The notes under the pieces were generated by a model. The model was given only the letters and a program-made list of their open reading frames with translations. It was not told where the DNA came from and made no database searches. From the NCBI GenBank assembly GCA_947846985.1, contig CANTUZ010000005.1:1612001-1676000 (forward strand): DNA of 64,000 bases, read 5' to 3'. The stretch comes from Fratercula arctica. Its lineage: Eukaryota; Chordata; Aves; Charadriiformes; Alcidae. Positions 14,201-29,200 of the stretch are shown piece by piece. Position 1 is the stretch's first letter. Every line of letters starts with the position of its first letter. The translations under genes and the position numbers were made by a program.

Positions 14201-17200
14201 TGTTCCAGCCCCCTGAGCAGTCCAGTCTCCCATTAACTAACTGTTCTCAACGCCTCTTCCCCAGGCTGCCACCTCCTTTCTCTCTTCCCTACGTTTCACA
14301 TATTTTCCCCCGAAGCACAGCGGCCAAACAGGACTTTCCTCATGAGCGAGGCCAAGAACTAACCCACGACACTGGCGCACACAAAGGATGTTTTCAATTT
14401 CGCTTTCAGGCGCTGACATTTACATGCAGGCAATTGCCTCCTGAACCGAGGACTGTCATTCAGGGAGAGTTCGGGCTCCGAAGATCGCAGCCTGCTTTTA
14501 CAAAGAGCACAGACGCCCCAGGCCTGTCAGCAAGCGGAGGAAATTCTTCCCCAGCTCGCAGCCCCTCACACGTGGCGCCGCTGCCTGATTGTCACTGATT
14601 TTCTCAGCTCCCTCTGAAGCGTCTCAGCCTCAAAGCACCACGCAGATTAGTTACAGCAGGCTCCTACCTGTGCATTTTCTCCCCTACCCCACTCACTGCC
14701 TCCCTCTGTAACCACTTCAAGGTACACAGCCTCCTAATTAAGTTGCTTTATGTTCTCTCCCACTAGGATTTCTCCCCCAAAACTGTAACCCAAAACGAGG
14801 TCTTTGCAGCAAGACTTAAAAATGTGAACGAATTATCAGCTGCAATTTACCCCTTGAGGTACTGCCTGTGAGCAACACTCGCATCTGAATTGCAAAAAGC
14901 CTTGGAAGCACAAGCGTGTTTTGGGGAAGTATTTTTACATTCTCTCACTTCCCTGAGCTGCTGTTCCTGCTCGCTGTGGGATGAAGGTTAGCGAGCAGGA
15001 CAGACCTGCTCTCACCCACTACAGCCACTGGGAGCCAGAGGGGAGCTTGGCTGATATTGCCGGGGTCAGAATTAATAACGTTTGGCTGAGTGAGGCCTTT
15101 CCATCCTCCTCAGGCTGAGAATGAGCTCCATGTCTCTGGTCCGGCTCCAACGCTACGACATACTTTTGTTGTTGTTGTTTTTTTGGTGGACAGCCTGACA
15201 AACATCTCCACGTAAAGTGGGGTCATTCAACCACGCACTCCGTCAGCTCACTGCGTGAAGGATTTCCCTCGGGTGGCAGAGCCGCGGCGTGCCAGAGGTA
15301 TAAATAACAGAAAGCGATGAACTGTGGACATCTTACCTAGTTTATGGGGTGTTAGAGCAGTGGTGTCTGCTAACTCCAACACAGAGAGATGCTGCAGATT
15401 AGATTCCCTAGAGAAGAAAAAGCTGTCAGTGAAGAGACAACAAAACGCCTCTTGCTTTAATTGCGCTCATTGTTCGACTCAAATGACTTCTACTGCTGAA
15501 AAAGGGAACAGTGCACAGAACAGCGAGACCTCACATGGCAGAATTAGCACAAGGCAAAGAGTCAGCTCAAAACACGGATGGAAAAAAAAAAAAACAACCC
15601 CAAAACAAAACCCAACCCTCCCCAGCACAACCTGACTCCTAGAGCGATACTCCCACAGTAACCACCAGCTTTTCATACCAGGAAGGGCATTTCAGGTGGA
15701 TTTAGCAGGAACCTACAATCATTCCAAGACAGAATGGGCAGGGTAGAGACTTACAGCGTGTCAACAGGGACGTCTGACGCCAGGCACTGGCTTGCCCACC
15801 GGATCAGGTAGTAGGAGAGCAGCAGGGGAGAGGTTCGGTGCAGCAGGTCCTCCTGAGACTGGAAGAGCTGTCCCCCTCCCAAAACCATCTGCAAGCAAAC
15901 CACAGATGTCAGCTCACCGAGAGGCCAAACCCAGAGCAATGGCAGGACACGGGCAAGCAGTGAGGTTTGTATCGGGCTCAGCTCATCCCTCTTATTAATG
16001 CCAAGGTGTTCAATAGCCCAGCAGGTAACTCAGGGGTTTGGCTGGTGTCCCCCCCCCACCCAGGGGACCAGCAGGACTCTTGCACGCACCGGAGTAACCC
16101 AGGCAGAAGTTACAGCGTCCCCTCAGGACCAAGGGGCGAGTTAACTATTCTGGTGGCCCAGACCCTGTGGGGAAAGTTTAACAAAACTATGTGCACACCG
16201 AGTGCTTCTCTAGCCTTCAACACCAGCACCTGCTCATGCCAGGGCCAGCAGAAAGGTGCTTTTTGTCACTGAGCGTGAAATCACGGCTCTGTTCCAGAGA
16301 CCGTGGCAGGGCCAGCCCTGCTGCCCAGGCATCGCGTCCTTGTGTGCTCCAGCCAAGAGCGGCACAGGTAGGTGACACAGGAGGAAAAGCAATTCACGCT
16401 TGTGAAGGACACAAGTGCGTCAAGGTGGCAAAGCAGCAGTTCCTCATCAAGCGAGCAGCAGGTCACATGCCTTGAGAGCGCCTGGCTCCAGAAGGGCACC
16501 TTGCAACATGCTTTAAGTGCTCCCAGGCCAACCTTAACCAGGAAGATAAGGATTTCTTTTCAACCAAGAAACTACTGCAGTAATGTTTCTAAGTAAATAA
16601 TATTGGTTTAAACAAGGCTCCCCTTGTCTGGGGACTTGTTCCACATCCCTGCGTTCACCCAAACCATCAGCACCATCCCTCAATGCAGCCACACGGCCAA
16701 CAGGATGGACCAAGGCCACCCCACCCCACGAGCACAAACACAACTGCCATCACGGTGGCTGTTTGCACTGGTTGGAGCAGCCTCCCGGAGGCTGAAACCG
16801 CAGGCTTTGGGTAAACACCATTGCCCTGACACGAGGTACTGCGCTGCTGGAGAACAAAGCTGCAATCGTGTGGTGTGGGAGGGCCGGGGAATAGATGGGA
16901 GGGAGAACTGTACGTGCTCAGGCAGCGTTGTTTCAGGGGGGAGGCTGGAAGCGATGCCCTCCTCCCACAAAGAGAGTTTTGCTTCCTGCTGCTGGGATGC
17001 TCAGCGTGGAAAGAGGGAGTTAGGGTGTGAACGCAGCGCTCCGCTGATTTGCTTAGGATGACAAAAGCAGCTGGAGGAAAGAACAGGGCTTGCCCAAGCC
17101 CAGGGCTAGTTCAAACAGCCTCCAGTGTTTTGTGGGAAGAGACAGAGCTCAGAGCCTGGCACCAGCAGAACCCCAGATCCGAAAGTTCAAAGAGCGCAGC

Positions 17201-20200
17201 AGTGGCTTCAAGGGCTGTACTCACAGAATCTCCGAGCCGCAGCAACAGCTGTTGGAGGATCAACAGGTCCCGACAGATCAGGAAACGGATTGTGGCAATC
17301 TTACATACCCCCCAGCAAACCACATTGACAGCAGTGCCACTGCCATACAGCTGGGTGAGGTTCAGGCGCATATTTAGATGATGAGCTGAAAGATAAAGTC
17401 ACCGAGATAAGGGGAGGAACGAGACCGACAAGAACACTTGCTGAGCCGCCACTTTCCCAGCCCAAACGCATGGCTCTAGAGCTTTCACCTCGTTCCATGT
17501 CCGCATCTGTCTCATAATCCATTTCTCGGATGAGCACTCCAATGGCATGGATAGGGTTTCTGATCTCCTGCAGTTTGCTGTGTATCTCCTCCATCACATT
17601 TTCCCTGCAAAGCAAAAGAGATAATAACAGTAATCAGCAACATGGGATTTAAACTCAAGAGGGCTCCCTTTCCTCCGTTACTGATCCTCCCTGGAAGGGA
17701 GCGTATCTGATCAGCCTGGCCATTCTTGATGGGAATCCTCTTCTGGCTTGGAGTTTTATTACAGTGCCTGCAGGGACTGGTCTATTTATTCCACTCCCCC
17801 AGGCGACCAGGAAATAACAGTCAGATAGTTGGCATTCCACGGGGGAATGATTTCAAGAGGATAACACAGTAACCACATGGCTTGACCAAGGCTCTGACCT
17901 CTACCTACTGTCTGCCAGCACTTGCTTTCCACACTGGAATGACTACCTACCACGAATTTGTTTCTTTTCTGCTCCCTGTCTCACCTGAGAATCACCAACA
18001 TTTCTTTTCTGGAGGGCCCCAGGCAACAGAACGGGGGTTCTGGAGAGAAGACCCTGCTAATGTCACCAATACCCACACTCCCCATCTCTGAGGGGACCTG
18101 GAAAAGTCTCCTGCAGCACAGGGAGAGCCTGAACATCCCAAAAGCACATTGATGCAAATCGAGGATTGCTCCAGGCAATCCCTGCTCAGGCACTTGGGCC
18201 TCCTGGCAGGGGAGCTGCTGCAAAACCATCTCCTTAAAACCATCTCCTTACGTGTCATTAGCTATCAAGTCCTCCAGGATCTGCTCTGCAGCCTTTTCTG
18301 GAGGCTGGAGGCGGGAGCAAGCCATTTCCATTATGAATGCCATTTCCATGGAAATTGATTCTCCAATCAGTCGAAGGCACTGGACAAGACAGACAACATC
18401 ACGAGACATCTCCATATCTGCAATGAAAGAATCTAACTGTATATTTGCAAGAGATTTCAAAGCGAAGGTGGGAGGACCACTCAAAAACCAGTTAGTTCAG
18501 CTCCCGCCAGCAAACCATGAGCAGCAGATTAGCCTCAGTCCCACGTGCCAGACTGACCCTTCCCTGCTAACTACGAGGCCAAATTAAAACTTAGGAGCTG
18601 ACAAGGGAAAGATTTGGGCTTTATTATTTGGAAAATAAAAAATACCGAGGCAACAACAAAACAATGAAATTCCCTCCAAGGGATTTTTCTCCAGCCACAG
18701 GTTGAGAGGAAGTAATTAGTGCAGTGGAAGAGCAAAAAAAAAAAAAGAACAAAACCAACAAAAAACCCCCAGAGCAAACGGCTCAGGTAGCTCAGCTCTG
18801 CCAAGCAGAACCTGCTCGCGTTACAGCAGCTCCCGATTTGCAGCACTACCTCTCACTGCTGGGAGGGTTTTCACGTTCTTAGAAGTGATCTGAAAACTCA
18901 CTACTAAGAATTCAAATCACTGCTTTGCAATCCAATCCTTCACGTAGGCGGTTTTTGTTTTGTTTTTTTTTTTTTTTTTTTAAATTAAGTCACACATTTT
19001 GAGAAGTTTGAAACAGACAGGGCAGGAACCGAGAGCCTCCCAAACCCAGCCCAGGCCTCCAGCTTTCCTTCCCTCAGAGCCAGAAATAGCTCAACCAAAT
19101 GGATGACAATTCTTTTTTACAAAAATATAAAAATCACTCGAGCATGAAAGTGGAGCTTAGGTAACATTTTCCGTTGCCTTTTTCTCATGAAACGTCATTC
19201 CACGGCCAGCAAAGCATAGAGGGCACTGTGGCGACAATATTCATGACAAATTTTGCACGCACTGGTGCTTACTTCCCGGATAAAAGAATAGGAACAGTCC
19301 CTCTCCACAGCGCACACAAAAGACATTTATACAATAACATTTCATTAAAAATTAAGTTTGCAGAACTGGGCAGCTGTGCCCAGGGTGCTTGGAGGGTCAC
19401 AAGTTTCCTTCTCTTCTGTAATATCTTTGAAGGGAGTTGTTTACTCCACCAGCAAGACACAGAAATGGGGGAATTTTATGGAACAGAACTGCTTGCTCTG
19501 AGTCAGAGTCTTACAGCTCTCGACGGGGACGGCAAAGCTGAGCAAGCACCCAGCTGAGATAACGGTAAGCAGATTTCGTATGGGGGGGGGGGGTCACCCA
19601 CACGAGGTGCTGCATCCGGCTCTCCCCACCAGCACTGGGGACCTGCCAGCACGTTATCCAGCTCCAACCTGGCAGATCTTTCCCACAGAGAGGGAGCACG
19701 AAGAAGGCACCAGTTAACCACAGCCTACACAGGTAGTTTGTAAGGCCACACGGGCAAAGGATCCACCAATGCATGTCCTTGTCACCGAGCAGCCCAAAAT
19801 CTAAGATTCTTCCTTTTTCAGTCATTTGAAATGAATCACGGCAGATTTGCAGCCTTAACACCATTTTCTAATTCCTGGTCTGAGCAGGATGGCAGGCTTC
19901 ACAAAGTAAACCTCCCTACAAATGCCAAAATAAGAAAACTACCTCCATGTAGATAATTATGGAGTCAGAAGCACTTCAAGAGGCCTCTAAAGAAACTCCC
20001 ACATCCCTCTGCCTAGAGCTTCCCTGACACGCAGCACTTCAGCCCCCAACAATGAAAGAGCTCCATATCTCTCACTTACCATCAAAGATGGCAGCGTCGT
20101 CCTCAGTCAGGAGGTGCTCATTAGAGAGGAGATAGAGATGGTCCACCAAGGAGCAGGGCACGAGGAAAGACAGGGAGCCCTAGGAGAAAGGAGAGGAGAA

Positions 20201-23200
20201 AGCCCTTCTTTCAGCTCCCCAAATCCACACCTCAGCCAGAACTCCCTTCTCTCCCTGGAGATCACTGCTTCAGTTGGCCGCAGCGGCCAAAGAGCCACCG
20301 CCGCACAAGCCTCACCTTCTTCAGCAGGCACACCATGCTGGTGTAGGGGTTCAAGTGCAGGGCCAGCGGCCGCGAGAGCGCTTCTTGGTACTGAAGGCAG
20401 CAGGCATAGAACTTGGACCAGAATTCCACCTGCAGCTGCCAAAACTCCTCTGGCGAGCACTCGTATTCCGTGACGCTGCCCTGGAACTAGCAGGAACAAA
20501 ACAAGACTTCAGAGGAATACAGGCAGTGAACCAGAGGGAAACACTAGCGTTCAGACTGTTTTGCCTCTCGTGATCTGTGTCACACCTTTATACGGTTAAG
20601 GTTTAGAAACACCAATTGCAGTTCTTTTCTTCACCGCTTTATTGTCAAAGTGCAAGTTTTTTCCTACAGCAGTGAGTCACACAGCAAAGAGCACGGGGAA
20701 CAAAGCCCACAAGAACCGTTTCTATACAGCCTTAGTTAAAGAAGCACCAATGATATCAAGAAAAAGGAGAAAAAGGGCAGCACTGCAGATCTCTCTAAAA
20801 ACATCACGCGCGATGATTGCTATAGAGGATATAAAACTACCTTTTTCTTTTTTTGAGAACTTTCTAGCAATAGTCTAAGCAGTCTCTAGGATGAACCACA
20901 AACGGAAGGACTGCTGGTTTAGAGAATCAGGCATATCAGAGTAAAATCTGGAGAAGCAGGACAAAATGGGGGAAATTCAGACCCAAAAGGACGGCCAGTT
21001 GATCTTTCAGACAGGTCCCCAAGAAGATTGTCTTCTGGTGTCCAAAACGATGAGCAACCGCTCTGCTTGGTGGTGGTCAGCACCCATGCGCAGGGAGCCG
21101 AGAACGTTGGTCACGCAACGCGTGCTGCCCAAAGCACACCCCATGCAAGCGCACCCAGAGACAGCAGAACACCAAGAAAGAAGAAAGGAGTCCAAAAAAA
21201 AGAAGAGGGAATGGAAAAGCCAGGCAGGAAGGATGAAAATTTGTACTATTTTAAACAGTCACATAACTTCTTTGGAGAGAGAAAGGACAAAATAAAGCCT
21301 GGAGTCTCTCTGCACCTCATTTAACTTCATCGAAACACCACAATACTGCATACAAGGGGTGTAAGAAGAAAACATCGTGGGTAAAAAAAACCCCAAAACA
21401 ACTCACCTCACTTTCCACAGCTAAGGTAACCTCTTTTTTTAACTCATCCCATGTCAGATCCATGTGTCTCTCCGTTCCTTGAGAAAAGATCTGAAAAGCA
21501 GCATGGTAAACTTTTAATTTAAAGCAAGAAAGCTGCATTCCTGAGGCTCAAGCAGCACTGAGTGACATAAAGCAAACAGGAGAGCATCAGCCAGTGTTTT
21601 CTGGGACGAAAGTATTAAAAAACATGTTTGGCTGCTAAATGGGCGTTACACGGATGTAGAGCCAGCTTCCCTCTTCCTGCGGAAACAGAGGAAGGCTCCT
21701 GGCAGGCAGCACACTGAGATGTAAGGAGAGAAGTGCTGCAACACCGTCACAGCAGCGCTCTCTTGTACCTTGCTACAGGGCTCCATAAAGGTCACAGCAT
21801 AAAGAATCAAAATGGTCAGTCTTGGAAAAGTTGGGCTTTTCCATTTTCCTGAAAAGGCACCATGTGTTGCCTTGCTCTGCCTTTAACAGTCCTAGAGGAG
21901 CCAGAACTGAGCAGATATATTCTGAGAAACAGCACCACAGTAGGCTGAGAGTCTCTGTTCACCCAGCTAAAGCAGCAGGCGATGCAAAGCAAGCTCAGCA
22001 ACCTGCTGTGCTACCTAAGGGGGGAAAAAAAAAAAAAAAAAAAAATCTTCTGGAAACCACGTCCTGCCTCTTGTCATCAGCTGAAGTATGGCACAACAGC
22101 CGCTCACCTGCTTCAGCGACTACCGACAGGTCTACAAACTGTCAAATGCAAATCGATGCTCGCCAAGAGCTCCAAGGGATCCTGTTGCCCCACACCTAAA
22201 TGGCCAGGAAGGAGAAGCTGTACAGAGCGCACACCAAATACCCTCTCACCAACCTGCAAAGCCTTCTGGATCGCAGCATTTGTGAACCGGCCAGGCGTGA
22301 AGAGATACTCCAGGTAGGTTTCCTGCGAAGAGAAAAAGACAGCAATTTAAGGAAACAAGTGTTAGGAGGAAAGCATTTAAGATACTGCTCCTGGTGCTTC
22401 CTCCCATTCTCAAGCTCATCCCCTGGATCTGTATTGCTTTCCAGCTTCAGTTCACGCCCACACCCTGTTCCAACCTCTTCCCTTCCAACCCCTTGGCAGT
22501 TCCCGTGGTGGAACACGGTTTCCCAAACGCTCCAGATCTTGTTAATTCACATGTCTTGTCTCAAGGCTCTCTCTTGACTGACTGGAAATTCTCCTCGTCT
22601 CTCAACTTCTGGTTTCATAACCACGCTCAGCACTTTAATGCTGTGCTAAGAGAGGCTAAGGCTTGTCCCCTTTATTTTGGAGTAATTTTAGACTGTATCA
22701 ATATGGTTTGTACACTTGAACTGTCTCAGTGTTCTCCTAGGCAGAGAAGCTTCATTCATTCTCGTTGCTATTTCATAGTCAACTCACCCTGGGGTCTTGA
22801 TCGTGTCGAACTGTCACTTCCTCTTCAGGCAGCGGCTGCACAAAGACTTGGTTCCACTGGCCCGCGACATTTCTGGGAGAAAAATAAAACCAGAATCAGC
22901 TCTGCATTGCAATGCTCCAACACAGCGCGTCCAGGAGCGGCCACCTGAACCAAACCTGTCACTTCCACCAGGCAGCATAGACTTTACAGTCCTTTGGATC
23001 TGGCAACAGGAGCTCTGACTAGTGACAAGTGACAGATTTAGCCAGGAGAGCCTAAATGCAGCATCCTCAGCCCTGAGCTAACAGAACAGGTTGGATTCCT
23101 TAATTTATATCAACATTCTCCCCATCACACACACTCATCAAGCAACTCTCAGGCTGACCAGTAGATTCTTTGCCTAAACAGGCAAACTCACAGCATTTTT

Positions 23201-26200
23201 TTACCAGGAATTTAACTCCCTGGTCCAGTTACACACCAAGCCTGCCCTCTTTATAAAGAAAGGGATAATGCTTTCACATCACTGGTCTCCTCAAAACACC
23301 TTTCTTGGAAGAAACCAGCCGGTTTTGTTTGGAAGGAGCTGTCGGTGAAGTACAGCCCTCCCTCTGACACACTCACAGCAGACTCCACTCCCAGCAAGCC
23401 TGCCGCCTGGCTTTGTACATTTTTCACATTCCTGCAGCTGAACTGTAGCTTTATTATAAAGCAGAACACAAAAAAATACAAAATCCCTGTAATCTGCACT
23501 GCAGGAAGACCCAGTTGCGCACGATACACCACAATAGGAACAACCAGGTACCACATCTCCACACACTTCAATCAGTAAAGCAGGACAGAAGGATGTGGAG
23601 CTGCTCCTGCAGTTACCCCTGCAAGGCTATCAACGCTGTTCAGCACAGAAACTCACTGCTCAAAGTTGATGTATTTCACAACGGTTTGGTTCTCTTCGTT
23701 GTGCCACAGTGCCCAGATCTCAGCCGAGGTTAAGGCAAAGTCAACGAGAGTCTCCTAGGAGAAAGAGCGCACACATTTACCTTCTTGTCATAAACTCAAG
23801 TACAGCAGAGATGTGTGTGTTAACAACAGCAAGACATTCCCTCCTATCATTTAACCACGTTTTGGAAACAATTCTTTATTACAGTTAAATCCCCAAGTCT
23901 GGGCACTCTTATCTCTTGGGAAGAACCCTCCCTCTTGTCCTGGTGCCTCCTGGGGGAGTCAGGCCCAGCACTCACCTGCGAGGAGAAGAGGGAGGAAATG
24001 TGGTCAAGGCTGTAGCGGTTGCTCTCAGTGCTCACCAGCTGGAAGACACAGAACTAAAAAACACACCTCATAAGTTATTTGCTACGAAGGACAGCTACGC
24101 CAATAACCAGCACGTTGTGGGGAAGATCATCTCTCCAGTCCCTCTCCTTGCCTGACGCTACAGTCTAAGGGCAGGAGGGCCGAGCTGAGCATCACCAGCC
24201 ACGGATGGACCCCACCAACCTGACCCTCTGCACCACGTACTGACATCACCGATGTCAGCCTTCCCATTGAGGACGCTCGTCTCTGCCTGAACCTGAAGGA
24301 TTTCTAGTTGCTTTTTGAAAGATTAAACCAGAAAAATGGTAAAAACACCACTGCTGAGCACCGCTAGCGACAACATGACGTGGGCAAGTAAGGAGACTAA
24401 GGTGGAAAAGCCCCGAATCCTCTGGCCACTTGTCGCAAACCAAGCTCTGCATGTTCTTACCACAGCAGAGCACTAGCGGGACAGCAGAAGTCACAATACG
24501 CGCTTCTAGTCCATATGTGAATCCCCCGGAGATGGGGAACGGAGAGGGTAAGCTGTCCAACAGATGAGACTACTCTGTGCCGTCATTCCCGTCCTGCTAA
24601 ATTTATTATTCACCACAAGAAGCAGAAGTTCTACAGAAGTCAACATTTGGCAACGCAGCGATGCGTCCGCACGCTCCCAGGAGTCCAACATAAACATACT
24701 ATCAGTGCTTCCACGCTTTTAGCTCCTTTCGGACCTTTCGTTTTCCCACGGCACATACATGCTTTTGGGATCCTACCAGAACAGGAGGTGAACAAGTGAA
24801 CAAGCACTTGCAGCTCAGCTTAGTCACACAGGGAGTTCCACTCCCAAGGCAAGAGCACATGTATCTTGTAGTGCTTTGAGAATAAAAATGTTTGTTTATT
24901 CAGAAAGTACTGCCCTCTCCAGAGGGTCAAACATGAAACTTTTCCCTATTTCTTGCCTTACAGACCCAAATCCAAGGAGGAATGACGTATTTTCTGTGCA
25001 GCCTAAGAAAGAAACATTCACAGGGAGGAAGCCCCATCACTCTGTACCTGTCCTCGCTTGGGTGCATGCATGTACACGCCGAGGTAAAGCCCCAGGGACT
25101 GGGAGAAGGCCAGTCGCAGGCGGTGCCCAGTCCCAGCCGCAAGGCGCAGGTCCCTGCTGACCGGCATGAACTCCAGCAGATCAGCAACCATCAGGCACAT
25201 TTGATCCTAGGCAAAAGAAAGGAATCAGGAAAATAGCGTAGGGAAGAATAGGGACTGAGAAACTGCCCTTCTCCCTCATCCTTCCCCTTCTGGCCAGTCT
25301 GCCCAGATCTTCCCTTAAAGGATGCAAGTAAAGCACCCACATGTGTACCTGAACCACTGTTTCGTTTTCCTTGTCTCACCTGTGCCCTCTCGCACCAAGC
25401 ACATGGGCTTTCAGAGCCCAGGCATGTATGATGAACCTTCCCCTCCCTCCCATAACACACGCACACATTCCAGCGCAGATGAGCCGTGAAAGCAGTTGTG
25501 CTGGTCGATTAGCTTTGGCACTGATATTTGGAGCAAGTGGCACGCAGCGAGCAGAGGTTTTTATTAACTTCTTGTTGACAAGAAGCCATGTTACAAAGAC
25601 ACTCTTATTTACCACTAAAGCAGTAGAAAATCCATTTGGTGCGCCTCCTCGGCCCTTGAAGCGCTCCTGCCTGCCTTCCTGAATGCTCCAGTATGTTTGT
25701 AAATAACTTAATACTGCTTCTTACCCTGCGCACAAGGCTTTGCCATAGAGAAAACCCACCTGCTTTCCAAACAGAGCTTTCCAAACACACGCCACGACAG
25801 TTCTACAAATTGCCCTAAATACCAGCATGTAGAAGTTGCAGCGACAATTTAACAGCAGATCAAATCTATGCCAACCACCCAGCCTTTGTTCCTTAAGCCT
25901 CAGGCTATCACCCAAGCAGTGATCTAAGATGCTGCTGCCCCGAATCCAGGCCTCGCTCACCTTATAGGACCACATGCGAAGTTTATGGTCCTGGCAGAGA
26001 GCAAAAAGAAAGGCATCATGATCTAGGCAGTGAACAGAGAGGCTAATGGGCAGGTCCGATGGGCCGCAGTCACCTCTGAAAATACAGTTTATTTCAACAG
26101 CTTAAAAGAAAATCAAGGCTAGCTCATAGAATCAGGCACAGGGTGTTTAAAAACAATCACACTTGTTTAAAAACAAATAAATCAGCGGTGTGAGACCAGG

Positions 26201-29200
26201 AGGAGAGAGCAGGGTTTCAGGACTGTGGGGGTCAGCATCCAGGGCACAGAGGAGCCCACCACACCAGTAACACCCTGTTCTTCACCCAATTCAGCAGAGC
26301 CAAAGCACATCTCCGCTTTCCCCAGCCTAGTGCTTGCAGAACACAAGCGAAGGATTCAGAAGGAAACAGGGATCCAACCAGCCCCAAGCTCACGGTCAAA
26401 GCCATTCAGGGCATCAGGGAACTCGCTTTCATTTCCAAATAACAGGGCCTAGAATTTAGTTGAACGCTTTAAGGTATCGTAATGATTACAGTCCACCACC
26501 GAGCCCAGCCTGCACACAGAGCGTCCGTGTCATCCACACATAACCTCTGCCGGTCAGGAAGAAGCCTGACATTTCAAGAACAAGGGCAAGAACATACAAC
26601 TGTTGTAATCCTTAATCTGCGCTGGCTGCCAGCCATATCCTGGGCAAATCCTTGGAGGCCAATTACTAGCTATAACATATTTGCAGACACAGACACACGC
26701 AGAATCAGCAGGGCTTCATTAAGATGAGCTAATCCAGCGTTCAAGTCCCAACTTCCGTACTGCGATAGGTCCTGTGACCCAGTTAACTTGTTTTGGCAGA
26801 GCATTTATAGATGTTGACTTGCCTGTCTTTGACTGCAGCTAGAAACTCCAGGTGAGGGAATCGAAAAGACAAAATTAGTCCCACTTAATCGTCACCAGAC
26901 ACTTACCTGATGGCAGTTGGCATCCAACCAGTAAGGAAACGCTGCATCACTGAGCTCTGTTTCAATTCCACAACTGAAACCATTCCTTTCAAAATAGAAG
27001 TGATATTAAGAGATATATTGAGCACTCGTTAACAAAATATTTACCACCACCAGCAAGGGGCTTCACAGGCATGATGTAAAAGAGCTTTTATATCTGTGTG
27101 GAGTGAATTTGTATGACCAAAAAATCAAACTCAAGGGAAGTTCAAAGCTAGGAGAGGGGATGGCATGCTGAGGCAGATGGAAGGAGGAAGACTGTTCCCA
27201 CTCCTTACCGGGCGCGTCGGGAGGAGGCAGCTTAAGGACGAAGATCCCTCCCGCAGCAGAGGGCAGAGCAAAGAGAGCCTCCCCCTCGCTGCTCAGCCAC
27301 GCCGCGGAGGCAACAGAATTAGATGCCAGGCCTGGCACACTGGGAATCACGTAGTAATTCGAAGGATCTCTGAAGTTGATTTTGCCGATATCTGTAAACA
27401 CGGACTGCATTTGGCTCTCTGTTATCAGCTCCTGGAGGAGGGAAATGGCAGAGAGTACAAATCCTGACCACACATGCACAAGGCAGAGAAAAAACAACCA
27501 GACACCTGCGGAATAGCAACTGAAACGCTGATGCTTGATAAAAAGGATTTTCCCGATAAGAACTCTCATCACCACCACTCCCGTTTCCCTTACTGCTAAC
27601 CCATGACCACTGCTCTTTACAAGGAGATACGAAAGGGATTTCAAAACCTGCAACTTCCTAGCAGAACGCTCGCTTGCTCTCTCCAACATGCACTGTAACA
27701 CCCCCAAAGGAATCCCACAGTCCATCAGCTGCTTCGAGACAGCTCATAGCAAAACACTGGTAATGAGTCCTGCAAGGAGCAGCTCTGCAATAGCACAGCA
27801 TCATCCCTTGGGAAAGCTGTCTGGAACTCTAAAAGCAAGAGATAAGCTCTTCAAGAGAGGAAAGGGACCTGATAAGACACACCAGAAGCAGACATGAGAG
27901 GAAAAAGTCACAGCAAATTGGTAAATACAATGTAAATTTTGCAAGAGATCCGTCTTCATGGAATAAAAAGATTCTATTCCTTGCTGCGTACAGAGGGCAA
28001 GTTACAAACACAGCCAGGCCTCCCTCTGAAGCACTCAGTCCCGACCTCCAAAGGGTACTTTGTCCCCATTGTCACAAGGCCGGGCTGAAGGACCACCGGC
28101 AGAGGCACCTCCAAGCCTCATTTCACGTTGTATCACCAAATTGCATAGAAATCGGAGCCCTATTCACAAATCTGAAACAGCCTCACAGCTTTGGGGCAAA
28201 CACTGTAAGTCTGATGCCTACAGCCTCTGCTTCCCCCGCATGTGGTCGGAGTACATTCAGTTCCAAAGTCAGAGATTTCCAGCTTGCTTTTCCTATCCGA
28301 CAGCTTTTTCCAGTAGTTTTCACTTCCACATAGAGAACTACCTTGCACTGATGAGCACAGCTGCTGTATCCAGTCAAAAATCAGAGGACTTGGGAGTTTA
28401 GCAGTTTGTAGCATCTATAAAGAAATTTAACTAGAAAAGTTTGGAGATTAAGAAACTAAATTGCAGAGTTTTCCACAAAGTTCAGGAGACCCTGACAGGC
28501 TCCAGCTCCATGCCTCCAGAAACACCGGAGGGTTCCAGCCCAGGGTACAAATCCCCACCAGAGAGCTACGAAACAGATCGGTTGTGGTGGACCAGCTGGC
28601 AGGTAATTATAATTATCATCAGCTGTGGGCCCCAGCAGGCCAGGGGAGAACAAGAGCAGGAAAAACTTGTGGGTCAAGATAAAGATGGTTTAATAAGTGA
28701 AGGAAAGAGGAAGGAGAAGAAAATAAAACCAAGCGATGCCAAGGAAAACCTTCACCACCTCCTGCAAGCAGCCTGATGCCCAGCCAAGTGCCAAACAATG
28801 GTCACCTGCCCCAATCCCCTCCCCTCTGTCACTGAACACAGGGTCACAATGCAGGAATTGTCCCCTCCCCGTCCTGGCTGTGTGTCCCCCCAGCCTGCTG
28901 CCCACCACAGCCAGCTCGTTTTGGAGGACAGAGTGAGAAAGGGAGAAGCCTCCAATGCTGTGCACACACTGCTCAGCGACAGCTTAAGCAGCAGTGTGTC
29001 CCCAACTCTGCTTTAGTAACAAATCTGCCACACAGCGCCATGTGAGTGCCTGCGAAGAAAACCAGCTCCATCCCAGCCAGAACCAGTGTACAGTCTGTTC
29101 GGCGTTGAAAAAAAATCCAGCCCAAGGGGAAAGGGCTCAGGAAAAGCCGAGCTTCACACCCATCAGCAGCTCCCCAGTGTTTCTACAGCCAGCCCACGCA